Shown: positions 22,700 to 33,790 of the stretch, in pieces
Position numbering within the stretch: position 1 is the first letter of the stretch
Layout: each line of letters opens with the position of its first letter
NCBI RefSeq assembly: GCF_028640845.1
Contig: NC_080540.1
Coordinates: 164,443,252-164,507,251, forward strand
From: Ahaetulla prasina
Taxonomy: Eukaryota > Chordata > Lepidosauria > Squamata > Colubridae
Direction of reading: 5' to 3'
Length of the DNA: 64,000 nt
Program-made: the position numbers and the translations under genes
Notes under the pieces: model-generated
The model's input: only the letters and a program-made list of their open reading frames with translations
What the model was told of the DNA's origin: nothing
Database searches by the model: none

Positions 22700-23700
22700 T
22701 TGTAGGTTGTTATAGGTCCGGCCTGGCCTGGCGTTCGGGGGAGCGGTGCCGGCGCCGGCGGCGTTGTAGCTGGCGGCGGCGGCGAGCCTCTTTAGGCCGG
22801 CTCGGGGGACCCTTTGGAGATCTTGGGTCCCCAGTTCGGCGGTGGCGGCAGCAGCCTGGTCCAGCCTGGTCCGGCCTGGTCCGGCGGTCGGTGGGAGTGG
22901 TGCCGGCGCCGTTGTAGCCGGTGGCAGCAGCAAGCTTCTTCAGGCCGGCTCGGGGGACCCTTTGGAGATCTTGGGTCCCCCGGCCGGGTTGGCTTGAGCC
23001 GGGGGTGGGGACCCAGTGGAGAGCTTGGGTCCCCCCCCCCTTGGGCGAGAGGGCTCCTCCCCAGCCTGGGGGCAAGGAGGACTCCGGACGGCCTCATTTG
23101 GGGCCGACTGGAGCGTTTCTTCTCTGATGGCGCCCTGGCTTGGTGGGTGGCGCCGGCATCGGTGGCTTTGGCATCGGACGTTGTCGGAAGGTGACGCCCG
23201 GACGTTGGTAGCGGCTATGGCAGTATGGGTTTGTTGCCCGGATGCTGCAGCAGCCCCAATGGCCCCCAGGACTACTTTGCTTAGATGGGGGTGCCGATGG
23301 TACCGATGGGGGTGCCCCCCCTTCTTTGTCAACTGGCTGGGACGCAGAATCGACATCTGTGGTGAGCCGGTGGGAGAGATGACAGCGACTAGCGACGGTG
23401 CTGGGATGACTATTCAGCAGCGGTGGGTTCTGGTTGCTGCCCTCCCCCACCTCCTGTGACGTCTATGATGAAGATCCGAGCCACGGAGTGCCCCCAGGTG
23501 GAGCTCAGGTGGAGCCCATGGAGTCCATGAGTTTGGAGGACTCCCCTTCCCCTTCCCCCCCATGGACCACCCGTCCCCATAGAACATCATTGAGCCTCAG
23601 ACTGTTGCCATCAGCGGCCAAATGGGTGGCCGCAATTTTCGAGGCTTGATGGGGATGGGGGTGACCTGTTATGGTGCCGAGTGACTGGATAAGGCTGTAA
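22700..23700 (+). promoter_or_regulatory. GC-rich 5' region of the LINE with internal repeats
   Basis: The block AGGCCGGCTCGGGGGACCCT occurs near 22793 and again near 22941, about 148 bp apart, each followed by TTTGGAGATCTTGGGTCCCC. The piece GCCTGGTCC is iterated near 22855-22885. By position this should hold the LINE promoter. No ORF1 with recognisable features was found; the long GC-rich frames here are low complexity. Confidence 0.5.
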
Positions 23701-24289
23701 CTATTCCATCTGCTGCCTGAGACTGAGACTGATTTCCATCATCTTTCCCACCCGGAGATATCCTGACCGTCCAAGATGGGTCTGCTCGCCGGGTTTTTTC
23801 ATCATGCGGACATTTTCAGCGACTGACCTTCTTGCCCTGTGAGATTCCCCTCTCTTGCGGGTTTGGCCCTCTACATTATCGAGGGCCCATCTTGAGGACG
23901 GGTTTTGGAACCCCGAGAGGTGGCATGCTAAAAATAGGAGGCTTAGGGGATTTTTAACAAACTCTTTTAATCGTTTTTTTAAGGGGAGTTTTAATGGGAA
24001 TTTTACGGGGAATATGGGAATTGACAGGTCTGGGTTGGGGGGGAGGATGGGTGGGGGAGGAAACCCATCGGGTAGGGAGCCAAGTCCAGCAAGTGTTCGC
24101 GGCGGTAATTTAACAGGTCCGAAGGTGCCGGGGGAGGGTTTCGTCTCAGTTTATCAGGGTTGTGTTATCAATACGGTAAGTGGGAGAGGCAGATATGGCA
24201 GAAGGGGGGGGCACATCAGGTTTCGGGGGTACGCCCTCGCTATTTGAGAGCGATCGTGTGCTCCGGCCCCCCAGAATTTTCCCGTTGCC

Positions 24290-25438
24290 CGAGTGTCCAG
24301 AGTACTCGGGACTTGGGCCTTCGGCTGATGTTATGTGATGCAAGGTCCGTGGTTAACAAAGCCCCCCTGATTTCAGATCTATTTCAGGAGGGGACCACGG
24401 ACGTTATGAGCATTACGAAGACCTGGTTGGGCACCGAAGGGGGGGGTTCCCCTAGTAGAGATGTGCCCACCAGGTTTCTGAGCATTCCATCAACCGAGAG
24501 CCCAAGGTAGGGGTGGCGGGGTGGCGGTTATTATTAAGGAGAGTCTAGAACCGAGGGAGACCACTGTGCCTCAGATAGCTGGGTGTGAATCCCTCTATGT
24601 GAAGTGGGGTCGTAGGACTCAGGTGGGCTTGTTGATCACGTACCTGGCTCCTTGCTGCGTGACAACAGCCCTGCCCTAGCTGTTGGAGTTGCTGGCTGGG
24701 TTGGCAGTTGAAACCCCTAGACTGATGGTCATGGGGGATTTCAACTTGCGATCAACTGGCGCGGCATCCGCGACTGCTCGGGAGTTCATGGCTTCCATGA
24801 CGGCCATGGACCTGACTCAGTTAGTTGATGGCCCGACTCACATCGGGGGAGGCACCCTAGACTTGATTTTTATCTCTGGCCAGTGGTTGAATGATCTGAT
24901 TTTAAATGATTTAGTTGTCGAACCTTTGTCATGGTCGGATCATTTTCTCCTTCGTCTGGACTTTCTGACCGCTACCCACCACCGCAGGGAGACGGAACCA
25001 GTACGTTGGTTCCGTCCCAGGTGCCTGATGGACCCAGAAAGGTTCCTGATGGAGCTTGGGCCGTTTCCCGAGAATCTGGCCCGCGGCACGACTGAAGAGC
25101 TAGTCGCGGCCTGGGAACAGGCCACGGCTGGAGCTTTGGACCGTGTCGTGCCTTTGCAGCCTCTGACCCGGCGTCGGTCTCAACCAGCTCCTTGGTTTTC
25201 CGAGGAGCTGAGGGAGATGAAACGCCGGAGAAGACGCCTAGAGAGTGCTTGGAGATCCAGCCATTCTGAGTCTGACCGGACACTAGTTAGGTCCTATAAT
25301 AGGACCTACCTAGTGGCATTGAGGGATGCGAAACATTCCTACGTTTCCTCCCTCATTGCGTCGGCAGATAACCGCCCGGCCGCCCTGTTTCAGGTGACCC
25401 GCTCTCTCCTTCAACAGGAAGGGCGGGAGGACCCATAA
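24290..25438 (+). pseudogene. LINE apurinic-like endonuclease domain, interrupted
   Basis: The domain opens with LCDARSVVNKAPLISDLFQ and MSITKTWLG, continues after a frameshift near 24510 with VAVIIKESL and reaches LMVMGDFNLRST (the GDFN motif). It ends with LSWSDHFLLRLDF, the SDH motif. The SDH and GDFN motifs mark the APE-type endonuclease that nicks the target DNA. An in-frame TAG lies at 24677-24679 and a TAA at 25436-25438. After the TAA the same frame continues into the RT. Confidence 0.85.
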
Positions 25439-25501
25439 CAAGGGCGTGCCGAGGAGTTTAACAGTTATCTATATGATAAAATCGTTCAGCTTTGGGACGG
25501 A

Positions 25502-27142
25502 TTGGATCAAAATTGGGTAGATCCAGGCAAGAGTTTCGAGACCCGTCTTGTTGAGACTGTTTGGGATAGTTTTGACCCTGTGAATCCCGAGGACATGGAC
25601 AGGTTGCTGGGAAGGCTGAATGCCACCACATGTTTACTGGACCCATGCCCCTCCTGGTTGGTGCTGGCCACGCAGGAGGTGACACGAGGCTGGCTCCGGG
25701 AGATTACAAATGCTTCTTTGCGGGAGGGGGTCTTTCCCGCAGCCTTGAAAGAGGCTGTGGTGAGACCTCTCCTCAAGAAGCCTTCCCTGGACCCAGCTGT
25801 TTTAGGAAATTATTGTCCCATCTCCAATCTTCGCTTTACGGCGAAGGTTGTAGAGAGTGCGGTGGCACGTCAGCTACCCCAGTACCCGGATGAAGCTGTC
25901 TATCTAGACCCGTTCCAGTCCGGCTTTCAACCCGGATACAGTACGGAGACGGCTTTGGTCGCGTTGGTGGATGATCTCTGGAGGGCCAGGGATAAGGGCT
26001 ATTCCTCGGCCCTGGTCCTATTAGACCTCTCAGCGGCTTTCGATACTATCGACCATGGTATCCTGCTGCGCCGGCTGGAAGGTTTGGGAGTGGGAGGCAC
26101 TGTTTATCGGTGGTTCTCCTCCTACCTCTCTGACCGGATGCAGACGGTGTTGACAGGGGGGCAGAGATCGACTCCGAGGCGCCTCATGTATGGGGTGCCG
26201 CAGGGGTCGATTCTCTCGCCTCTCCTGTTCAACATCTATATGAAGCCGCTGGGTGAGATCATCAGTGGTTTTGGGGTGAGATACCAACTGTACGCTGATG
26301 ATACGCAGCTGTACTTTTCCACCCCAGGCCACCCCAACGAAGCTATTGAAGTACTGTCCTGGTGTTTGGAAGCCGTACGGGTCTGGATGGGGAGGAACAG
26401 GCTCAAGCTTAATCCCTCCAAGACGGAGTGGCTGTGGATGCCGGCACCCCGGTACAGTCAGCTGCAGCTGCAGCTGTCTGTTGGGGGCGAGTCATTGGCC
26501 CCGATGGAGAGGGTGCGCAACTTGGGCGTGCTCCTGGATGGGCGGTTGTCTTTTGAAGACCACTTGACGACCGTCTCCAGGAGAGCTTTTTATCAGGTTC
26601 GCCTGATCCGCCAGTTGCGTCCCTTCCTGGACCGGGATGCCCTATGCACGGTCACTCATGCTCTCGTTACCTCTTGCTTGGACTATTGCAATGCTCTCTA
26701 CATGGGGCTCCCCTTGAAGAGCACCCGGAGACTCCAGTTAGTCCAGAATGTGGCTGCGCGGGTTATTGAGGGAGCTGTTCGGAGCTCCCACGTAACACCT
26801 ATCCTGCGCAGACTGCACTGGCTGCCTGTTGTCTTCCGGGTACACTTCAAGGTGTTGGTTACTACCTGTAAAGCGCTCCATGGCTTAGGACCGGGATACC
26901 TACGGGACCGTCTACTGCCATCGTCTATCTCCCAGCGACCGGTGCGCTCTCACAGAGAGGGACTCCTTAGAGTGCCATCAGCCAAGCAACGTCGACTGGC
27001 GGCCCCCAGGGGGAGGGCCTTCTCTGTGGGGGCTCCTACCCTGTGGAACGAACTTCCCCCTGGACTTCGACAACTACCTGACCTCAGGACCTTTCGCCGC
27101 GAACTTAAAACCTATCTATTCCGCCTTGCTGGACTGGCTTGA
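25502..27142 (+). CDS. LINE reverse transcriptase, open for 546 codons
   Basis: The RT part of the LINE polyprotein is open from 25502 to the stop at 27140-27142 and is in the same frame as the endonuclease upstream of the TAA at 25436. Visible motifs are LKEAVVRPLLKKPSLDP, then NYCPISNLRFTAKVVE, then QSGFQPGYSTETALV, then VLLDLSAAFDTIDH (first catalytic Asp), then YGVPQGSILSPLLFNIYM, then YADDTQLYF (catalytic Asp pair, 26291-26302). The C-terminus has SCLDYCNALYMGLP and ends APTLWNELPPGLRQLPDLRT, as usual for CR1/L2-group elements. The start methionine is only the first ATG after the stop, so the native protein probably began upstream. Expression is unknown. Confidence 0.85.
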   Translation: MDQNWVDPGKSFETRLVETVWDSFDPVNPEDMDRLLGRLNATTCLLDPCPSWLVLATQEVTRGWLREITNASLREGVFPAALKEAVVRPLLKKPSLDPAVLGNYCPISNLRFTAKVVESAVARQLPQYPDEAVYLDPFQSGFQPGYSTETALVALVDDLWRARDKGYSSALVLLDLSAAFDTIDHGILLRRLEGLGVGGTVYRWFSSYLSDRMQTVLTGGQRSTPRRLMYGVPQGSILSPLLFNIYMKPLGEIISGFGVRYQLYADDTQLYFSTPGHPNEAIEVLSWCLEAVRVWMGRNRLKLNPSKTEWLWMPAPRYSQLQLQLSVGGESLAPMERVRNLGVLLDGRLSFEDHLTTVSRRAFYQVRLIRQLRPFLDRDALCTVTHALVTSCLDYCNALYMGLPLKSTRRLQLVQNVAARVIEGAVRSSHVTPILRRLHWLPVVFRVHFKVLVTTCKALHGLGPGYLRDRLLPSSISQRPVRSHREGLLRVPSAKQRRLAAPRGRAFSVGAPTLWNELPPGLRQLPDLRTFRRELKTYLFRLAGLA

Positions 27143-27317
27143 ATTTTTAAATATGGGTTTTAAATTTTAAATTTTATAGGGTTGATACTGTATTTTAAAT
27201 TGGCCATTTGAATAAGTTTTTAAGGGTTGTTTTTAGCATTGTATGTGTTGTTTTCTGTTTTTATAGTGGCTGTAAACCGCCCCGAGTCCTTCGGGAGAAG
27301 GGCGGTCTATAAATTAA

Positions 27318-27320
<3 letters not shown>

Positions 27321-27400
<80 letters not shown>
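27321..27400 (+). repeat. (ATT)n/(GTT)n microsatellite, LINE tail
   Basis: About 15 ATT units followed by about 11 GTT units lie between the LINE 3' end and the 9-bp target duplication, so they are part of the inserted tail. Confidence 0.9.
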
Positions 27401-27401
<1 letters not shown>

Positions 27402-27696
27402 ATTATAGTATGTGCTGCCCACCTCTGTATCTATTTATGTTCTTCATTATTTTAACTCAAGATGAACAACATGGTATTTGAACCCCCTAAAGTGGGGTGG
27501 AGGGATTGAGCGCAACTCCAAGTCTCAGTGTCACTTCATGCAATTGCATTTATCCAGTTGTTACCTGCCTTCCACAATATGGTGCTTTTTCCCCTCAAAA
27601 ACAAACTGCTAGTCGGAGAAAATATATCTTATTTTTGCAGCTCATCTCAACATAGCATTGAAACCCATTTTGCAATAAAAACAATAATGTTTGGAG

Positions 27697-27889
27697 CAGA
27701 GGTGGGATTCAGCCGGTTCTGTCTGGTTTGGGTGAACTGGTAGCGGCGACTGCAGGAGGTTTCGCCCATCCACCCGGATGTAATACTCAAGCAAAGAGCA
27801 TGCGCAGAAGGCTGTGCGCATGCACAGAGGAGGCGCGTGTGTGCTCACATTTGCGAACCAGTAGGGAAGGTAAGTGGATCCCACCTCTG
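27697..27889. mobile_element. hAT-like non-autonomous element, 193 bp
   Basis: The ends CAGAGGTGGGATTC and GATCCCACCTCTG are flanked by a perfect 8-bp duplication, GTTTGGAG (27689-27696 and 27890-27897). Same family as the split copy at 22521. Confidence 0.9.
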
Positions 27890-27897
27890 GTTTGGAG

Positions 27898-28199
27898 GTA
27901 TGTAACTTGGGGAAGGGTGTGTGTGTTGGGTTAGCTGTGCAACTGGGAACCCCCATTGCTGCACCCATTCCTGGCTCCGCTAGGAGGCAAGAAATCCCCT
28001 TTTCTCTTAGAATTGCTGGATGCTCTTGCTCCAATTGGCAAAGAATCAGGTCTAACCTTACCTATTGGTTCCTCTCAGTAAAGGAAGCTTTGTGATGTTG
28101 TGAAATCACGAGCTGATGAAAAGCCACTTCATCAGCTCTTTTATTTAGGTGCCAAATGACGAGACTGAACTTTTCTTGTTTCAGATTGATTTGGCTCCT
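27898..28199. other. Intergenic DNA, nothing recognised
   Basis: About 0.3 kb with no gene and no clear repeat. Confidence 0.4.
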
Positions 28200-28207
28200 C
28201 TCTTTCA

Positions 28208-28670
28208 TTCCTGTATACTGCACGAATCAAGAAGAGGGCCGTGAAAATATTTGCAGATCCCTCGCATCCTGGACATAAACTGTTTCAACTCCTACCCTCA
28301 AAACGACGCTATAGAGCACTGCACACCAGAACAACTAGACACAAGAACAGTTTTTTCCCGAAGGCCATCACTCTGCTAAACAAATAATTCCCTCAACACT
28401 GTCAGACTATTTACTGAATCTGCACTACTATTAATCGTTTCATAGTTCCCATCACCAATCTCTTTCCACTTATGACTGTATGACTATAACTTGTTGCTGG
28501 CAATCCTTAAGATTTATATTGATATATTGATCATCAATTGTGTTGTAAATGTTGTACCTTGATGAACGTATCTTTTCTTTTATGTACACTGAGAGCATAT
28601 GCACCAAGACAAATTCCTTGTGTGTCCAATCACACTTGGCCAATAAAATTCTATTCTATTCTATTCTATT
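28208..28670 (+). mobile_element. Snake CR1-L3 LINE 3' end
   Basis: It starts within ORF2 (TGCACGAATCAAGAAGAGGG), passes the ORF end CTCTGCTAAACAAATAA and the 3' UTR, and ends in CACTTGGCCAATAAAATTC with (TATTC)n. It is nearly identical to 54048-54525 over its whole length, which suggests two young copies of one subfamily. Confidence 0.9.
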
Positions 28671-28839
28671 CTCTTACCCTCCTCTTTCTTGATGTACAAA
28701 ACAAAGCAGCTATGTTTGAGGACACGTTTTGCAGCTTTTCTTTGGCTTTCTAAGACACGTGGGTTTTTTTTTAGTTTAATCTAATGGTTTTAATTATTAT
28801 TAAAACTCAAATCAATACTTGTTTCTACTATTTTTACTA

Positions 28840-29615
28840 TCCCAGAGCGCACTGTAACATCATTGCAAAAAAGGCATTAAGAGTTGTCAATCTTATTTTA
28901 CGAAGTTTTCTCTCTGGTAACACTATACTTCAAACTAGGGCATATAAAACCTTTGCCAGACCTAAACTTGAATACTGCTCACCTGCCTGGAACCCTCACT
29001 GTATTTCAAAACATCAATACATTAGAGAGGGTCCAGAGGTATTTTACTAGAAGAGTACTCAAAATAAAATTCCCTATACCACCAGACTTGAAATTTTAGG
29101 TCTGGATAGCCTCGAACTACACCGTCTATGTTCTGACCTATGCTTCATTCATAAGATTATTTACCAAAACGTCCTACCTGTAAATGAGTGCTTTAATTTC
29201 AATCGTAATAACACAAGGGCTATCAATAGATTCAAACTCAATCTAATTTGCTCTAATCTTGATTGTAGGAAATATGACTTCTGCAATAGAGTAGTAAATG
29301 TCTGGAACACTTTACCTGATCCTGTTTTTAGTCTCGCTAATCCCCATACCTTTTACCTTAAACTGTCTACCATGGACCTTTCACGTTTCTTAAGAGGTCC
29401 CTAAAGGGGCGTGCATAAGCGCACCAGCGTGCCTACCGTCCCTGTCCTACTGTCCCTATTTATATGTACTCATTCTATGTGTTTATGGCTATGTTTTGCC
29501 TATTTATATCCTTTTATTTGTGCCAATTTTTTTTCATGTGTCCATGTCTATGTCTATACTGTTACTTGTTTCTTTGTACTTGTTGATAAATAAATAAATA
29601 AATAAATAAATAAAT
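28840..29615 (+). mobile_element. LINE 3' end, clade not assigned
   Basis: The forward frame decodes to ORF2 C-terminal sequence such as GHIKPLPDLNLNTAHLPGTL and, in another frame, ARPKLEYCSPAWNPHCISKH. The pattern RPKLEYCSPAW is usual at the end of many LINE RT proteins. A 3' UTR follows with CATGTGTCCATGTCTATG and a (ATAA)n tail at 29588-29614. Copies of its 3' end lie at 8049-8425 (minus) and 31280-31351. Confidence 0.75.
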
Positions 29616-31200
29616 TTTGTTCAAGGCGGTTGCTAGACTTGAAATTTGGTCATATTTGTTTTCATATCACTTCATCAATGAATTTTTATTCTGTGTGCAT
29701 TTTTAAAGAAAAGTATATTTGTTTTAAGCTACACAAAACATCTGGATTTAGAACCGTCTCTTTCTACTTTAATGCTGTAATAAGTTACAGGTGCTCAGAC
29801 ATTTCCAGAGGCTCGCAGGTTATAGTTTATTAGGAGAAAGAACAGATTCAGAATTTATTCCTTCACATTTGTGAGGAAGGCTGGCTGTGTGAGGAACAGC
29901 CCCTATTAGCTAGTCATGGACAGAATTAGGTAAATTGTTTTGCAATGTTATAATTTTCTTCTGCATCACATCCTTGGGCTATTTAGAAGCAGCTGATAAG
30001 CTGGACAAACCCCAGTAAAGTTGCTTGTTTTCCCTTCCTCATGTATAAGGATTTGTGCAGCTACTTAGACCTGCTTCATGAAATCAATTCTAACCTTCCC
30101 TTCCATATTTAATTTTGCCTGCTAATCATCTTCTTCCCTTAATAGTTTTTTTTAAATATATAATGTTGTTTTTCCTCAGAGGAGGTCACTGATTCTTCCT
30201 GCATGCAATTTTATCCATCACAAAATAAGGGAGTGATGAGATGAAAAGAAAAAACTTGCCCCAGGTCATCTTTGTGGTGAGTTCTCACCAAATTTACTTT
30301 ATGCTGAGGCTGCCATTTTAACCACTACATTGCAGACAGCTGAAGAAGCTTCTTGGATGAGAAGCGAAACGTCTTCAAAGAAAAAGCAGAAAAGTAATCC
30401 ACATATCATAGTTTATGTGCCATAATAGCAGTATTCACACAGCACGCCCAAAGCAAGCAATGTATTGTTTGGGCAATGCATCAAATTATGGTAATACACC
30501 TTGGTTCCAAATGTGCCAATGAAGAAGAAAAACTAAGTGCCTGGAAATGTGGTGATACAAGTTAGTTAGCCAGGACATGGGAAGCACTAGGCAAAAACTT
30601 TCATCCTGAATAGCAAAATGAGAATTTATGGCTTGGTATATTGCACAAACTGTAACTTATTCAACAAAGCATAATTACCAGTAAGCCAACTACAGTTTGG
30701 GGGAATGTGGGATCCCAGACAAAGTGACTTGTCAGAGTTGGATGTAGTGCTTTGGAGTTTCCACCAAAGCTTCATTAGCATTCAAGCTTCTTAATGTAAG
30801 ATAATTTTATGAGGCCTCAGAAGTCTTCCATCCCACTGTAACCTTTCTGAGGTTTCCCACAACTTTTCCCCATATTTTATTCTTTCCTTTAAAAAAGTGG
30901 AATTAATTTATGTTCTAAGTTGAAGGTATTCCAAGATCTCACATGATAACATTATTTATGATCAGGTTATGATAATGCATTTTCCTATACTTTTTTTGGC
31001 CACCAGCGTGGTGCATACAGCTCCAATTCATTGATGGTTGTGAGTACACCACTTTACTCAGGAATGACAACATTCACAATACTTGCTTTATAATGGCTAT
31101 GTAGATACTACAGCATCAGCAATACAAGATGATTCGTTTCTGCTTGTAAGATAGCAATCACAGGTGTCAAGAATAGTTCAAGCTGAATTTGCATTGAGAG
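29616..31200. other. Intergenic DNA with a Penelope-like fragment
   Basis: No gene was seen. The only recognised piece is at about 30330-30392 (separate entry). Confidence 0.5.
30330..30392 (+). mobile_element. Penelope-like repeat fragment with hammerhead-like core
   Basis: The fragment CTGAAGAAGCTTCTTGGATG followed by AGAAGCGAAACGTCTTCAAA is a widespread vertebrate repeat motif that I associate with Penelope-like elements. The same sequence forms both arms of the inverted repeat at 38761-38950. The GATGA...GAAAC...GTC order is like a hammerhead ribozyme core with changes at the first two positions. Confidence 0.5.
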
Positions 31201-31279
31201 CCATTATGTGATTAAGGTACCATGCTACAAACCAGGAGACTATGAGTTCTAGTCCTGCCTTGTGCAGGACTAGTCCTGC

Positions 31280-31351
31280 CTTTTTTTTCATGTGTCCATG
31301 TCTATGTCTATACTGTTACTTGTTTCTTTGTACTTGTTGACAAATAAATAA
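31280..31351 (+). mobile_element. LINE 3' end inserted in a SINE
   Basis: CATGTGTCCATGTCTATG, then CTGTTACTTGTTTCTTTGTA, then AAATAAATAAATA is the same 3' end as at 29537-29600. A repeated GACTAGTCCTGCCT-like block just upstream may be part of the target duplication. Confidence 0.7.

Positions 31352-31398
<47 letters not shown>
31352..31398 (+). repeat. (GATA)n microsatellite at a LINE tail
   Basis: About 11-12 GATA units follow the ATAA tail of the LINE piece directly and then return to ATAAATAAA. Confidence 0.9.
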
Positions 31399-31399
<1 letters not shown>

Positions 31400-31540
31400 A
31401 TAAATTTTGTTAAATAAAAGTCGCTGGGTGATCTTGGGCTCGTCCTTCTCTCTCAGTCCAACCTGCCAGACAGGGTTGTTGTAGGGAAAATAGGAGGCGG
31501 AAGGAAATTAGGTATGTTCACTGCTATGAGTTACTTACAG

Positions 31541-33790
31541 TGTTGATGAAGATGTTATCCATTCAGTCATTCAACTATTAAAAGTGTGATATAAATAAAT
31601 AAATTTCTGCTGATCTGCAGTTCTTTAAATTACTGGGATATAACAGTGAAATCTGTTGTGATGCAGCGTGAAGGGGCATGCTATCTCTGGCAAATTGTGT
31701 ATACATCCATCAGAGGCTGAGGTAAAACACTTGTGTGTGAGGAAAGGGCTTCACGAGAATGACAATGAACAAGCATACGTGACAATAGTTTGTGAGTTGG
31801 AGGAAATGGTTGCCTGAGGATGTGGTGGGGAAAATACAGGTCTTAGTTGTTGCCAGAGTCAAAATACTACTCCGCCGATCATCTCTTCCCCATCTCAAAC
31901 TGTGCAGTAATCACCATGTGAAAGAAAATATCCTACAGGCAGTTTCCCTTCTACCTGGTGTTAAATATACAAGAATAATAAAGCAGATAACTCACCCATT
32001 CATGGCATCCGACCTCAGCTGCCTGGGACAACCATTTTCATTCTGGCTAATGATAGGGCTGGCCCTGGGAAAAGCTGCAAGCCGCTGACAGGTTTCCCCC
32101 ATCACACCAAGATTAGTTGTGTGTTGTTGTTTTTTTAAATAAAACACATGCAGCTGAGTTTATTCCACCACGCTAATGCCACATCAGCTCCTAACTATTA
32201 AGCATGTTGTATGAATTTAGTCCACTCCACTGTTACATATGTACACACGGGGGAGAAGCCAGGAAGATTTTGCACCTGCATTCACACAATAGATTCAATC
32301 CTAAAGCAATTTGTTCGGTTGTGGATTACCATATTGTAGGCATCCAACTGCTGTGATTTATAGACAAATGGTTTTCCACTGAATAATTATGAGATCCACA
32401 GGCAATTGGAGTTAGGCAACGACCCATAGCTTTGCCTACATGAGAACAGCTGGAAAGTTTGGGTTGTTTTTAAAATTATCTGGCGTCCCAATGCCCTTTT
32501 AGAGCATCCTTTAGCCTTGCCAGGATGCCTCCTGGCCTGAACCCAGAAAAGCAACACATTATGTGACTTGGACTAAGAAGGCTAACGAATTAATATGTAG
32601 AAAACTGAATTACCGGAACAGTGCATGCACACACAAATTAGGTTCTTCACATTGTGTCTGTAAAGAAGAAATTGGCTGTGATTGAGAGGGGAATTGGAGT
32701 TGCTCTTTTCCATCATATAAGCCTGAGCGCCATCTGGGGGTCATTGTGCAAAATTACCAGCAACATTTAACTTGCATTCTGTGTTTATTATGGGACACAG
32801 GTAGGACAAAAGGTTATAATCCAAGAGTTTTAATAGGAGGAGGGGGAGATCTTTTTAAAAATAAATATGCAAGTGGAAATCTGGGAAGGCTAGCTGAATC
32901 CAGTATAAATCTCTTCTGCCTGTTGAAGTAACTCAGTGGTGTTAGCAAGTCCTGTTTTCAGTTTCTGTTTCCCAATGCTGTCTGTACGTTGTTGATGCCA
33001 TATTGGTCTTCCTTTCGAGCCCATTGTGAACATTAAAAGACAATGAGGTCATCTACATGAAATAGAACTGTGCTTGTTTTTTTAAATATTCTCACACACA
33101 CACACCCAAAAAAACCCCTCAAGTTGACCTCAATAGCTGGTGATTTGTTGGACATGGCCACATAATTCTCTTGACAACCATATGAAACTGAATCTCCAGG
33201 AATGTTTTTTGACTTCCCAATCAAGCCTATACCAAGTGATTTCCTAGTGGTCTCCATCCCACCAATTTCAACTTATATGGCATGTTGAGTTTAACTGTGA
33301 GATTGGCTATACGCTGCCACCTAAGCAAGGCTCATAAGTTTAAGCAAGAGAAAGTTTGTATTGTACAACCCCTGGTATGTATTCCAAAATATTCAGAAAA
33401 CAATATTTTTTGATGGCGGAGCGTAACAATTGTAATCTTTTCATTCTCATGGAAGTGTGTGTGTGTGTGTGTGTGTGTGTATAAACTAGAGATATTTACT
33501 TAAAAGGCCAGTGAGATGAGAAGGGCTCAAAACACCTATTGAGAGTTTCTATCAGTGATAGTTGTTGTTCTCATGCTAAGAAAAAATGGCATCTTAAATT
33601 TTGTTCATAGTCACCGAAGCAGGGGTGTAAGGGCAGAGATCTTTCTGCTACAATTCTGCTTTTGTGCAGTGGCTACAAGCGGCAGAAACTTTTCTCTCTG
33701 AGAATGTGCAAATCCATCTCCTGCTTCTCCACAGAATATACAGCAGCATATGGGTGTTTCAACCTCCTCCCCAACTTTAGAACTCGTCAT
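31541..33790. other. Intergenic DNA with a GT microsatellite
   Basis: About 2.2 kb without a recognised gene. (GT)n, about 13 units, lies at 33455-33480. Confidence 0.5.

Larger units (their letters stand above)
22690..27402 (+). mobile_element. Full-length L2-like LINE, 4.7 kb, nearly intact
   Basis: The insertion is bounded by a 9-bp target duplication, TTATAGTAT (22681-22689 and 27403-27411). A GC-rich 5' region (22700-24200) with internal repeats precedes an endonuclease plus reverse transcriptase ORF (about 24290-27142). The 3' end has the hallmark block AACCGCCCCGAGTCCTTCGG followed by AGGGCGGTCTATAAATT, then (ATT)n/(GTT)n. The same 3' end appears reversed at 51622. The clade call (L2/CR1 group) rests on RT style and tail, not on a tree. 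Only a few lesions are visible: one frameshift near 24510 and two stops (24677-24679 and 25436-25438). Confidence 0.88.
22521..27427. mobile_element. hAT-like element split by a full-length LINE
   Basis: The 5' part (22521-22689) opens with CAGAGGTGGGCTG. The 3' part (27412-27427) ends with CCCACCTCTG. The outer flanks carry a perfect 8-bp duplication, TATCTATT (22513-22520 and 27428-27435). Without the LINE it is about 185 bp, close to the 193-bp relative at 27697. Confidence 0.88.
31201..31500 (+). mobile_element. tRNA-derived SINE split by a LINE tail
   Basis: The head (TGATTAAGGTACCATGCTAC, then GAGTTCTAGTCCTGCCTT) and the tail (GTCGCTGGGTGATCTTGGGC, then CTCTCTCAGTCCAACCTGCC) match the SINEs at 20020 and 55561. 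The middle, about 31280-31410, is a LINE 3' end with a GATA tract. Confidence 0.7.

Noticed and set aside
22616..23459. Overlapping long frames on both strands
   Set aside because: The region is GC-rich, low complexity and lies in the LINE 5' part. Several frames are open at once by composition and none has a known domain.
32725..32745. CTCF-like GCGCCATCTGGGGG
   Set aside because: It has about three mismatches to the core and was not convincing next to the 35189 site.
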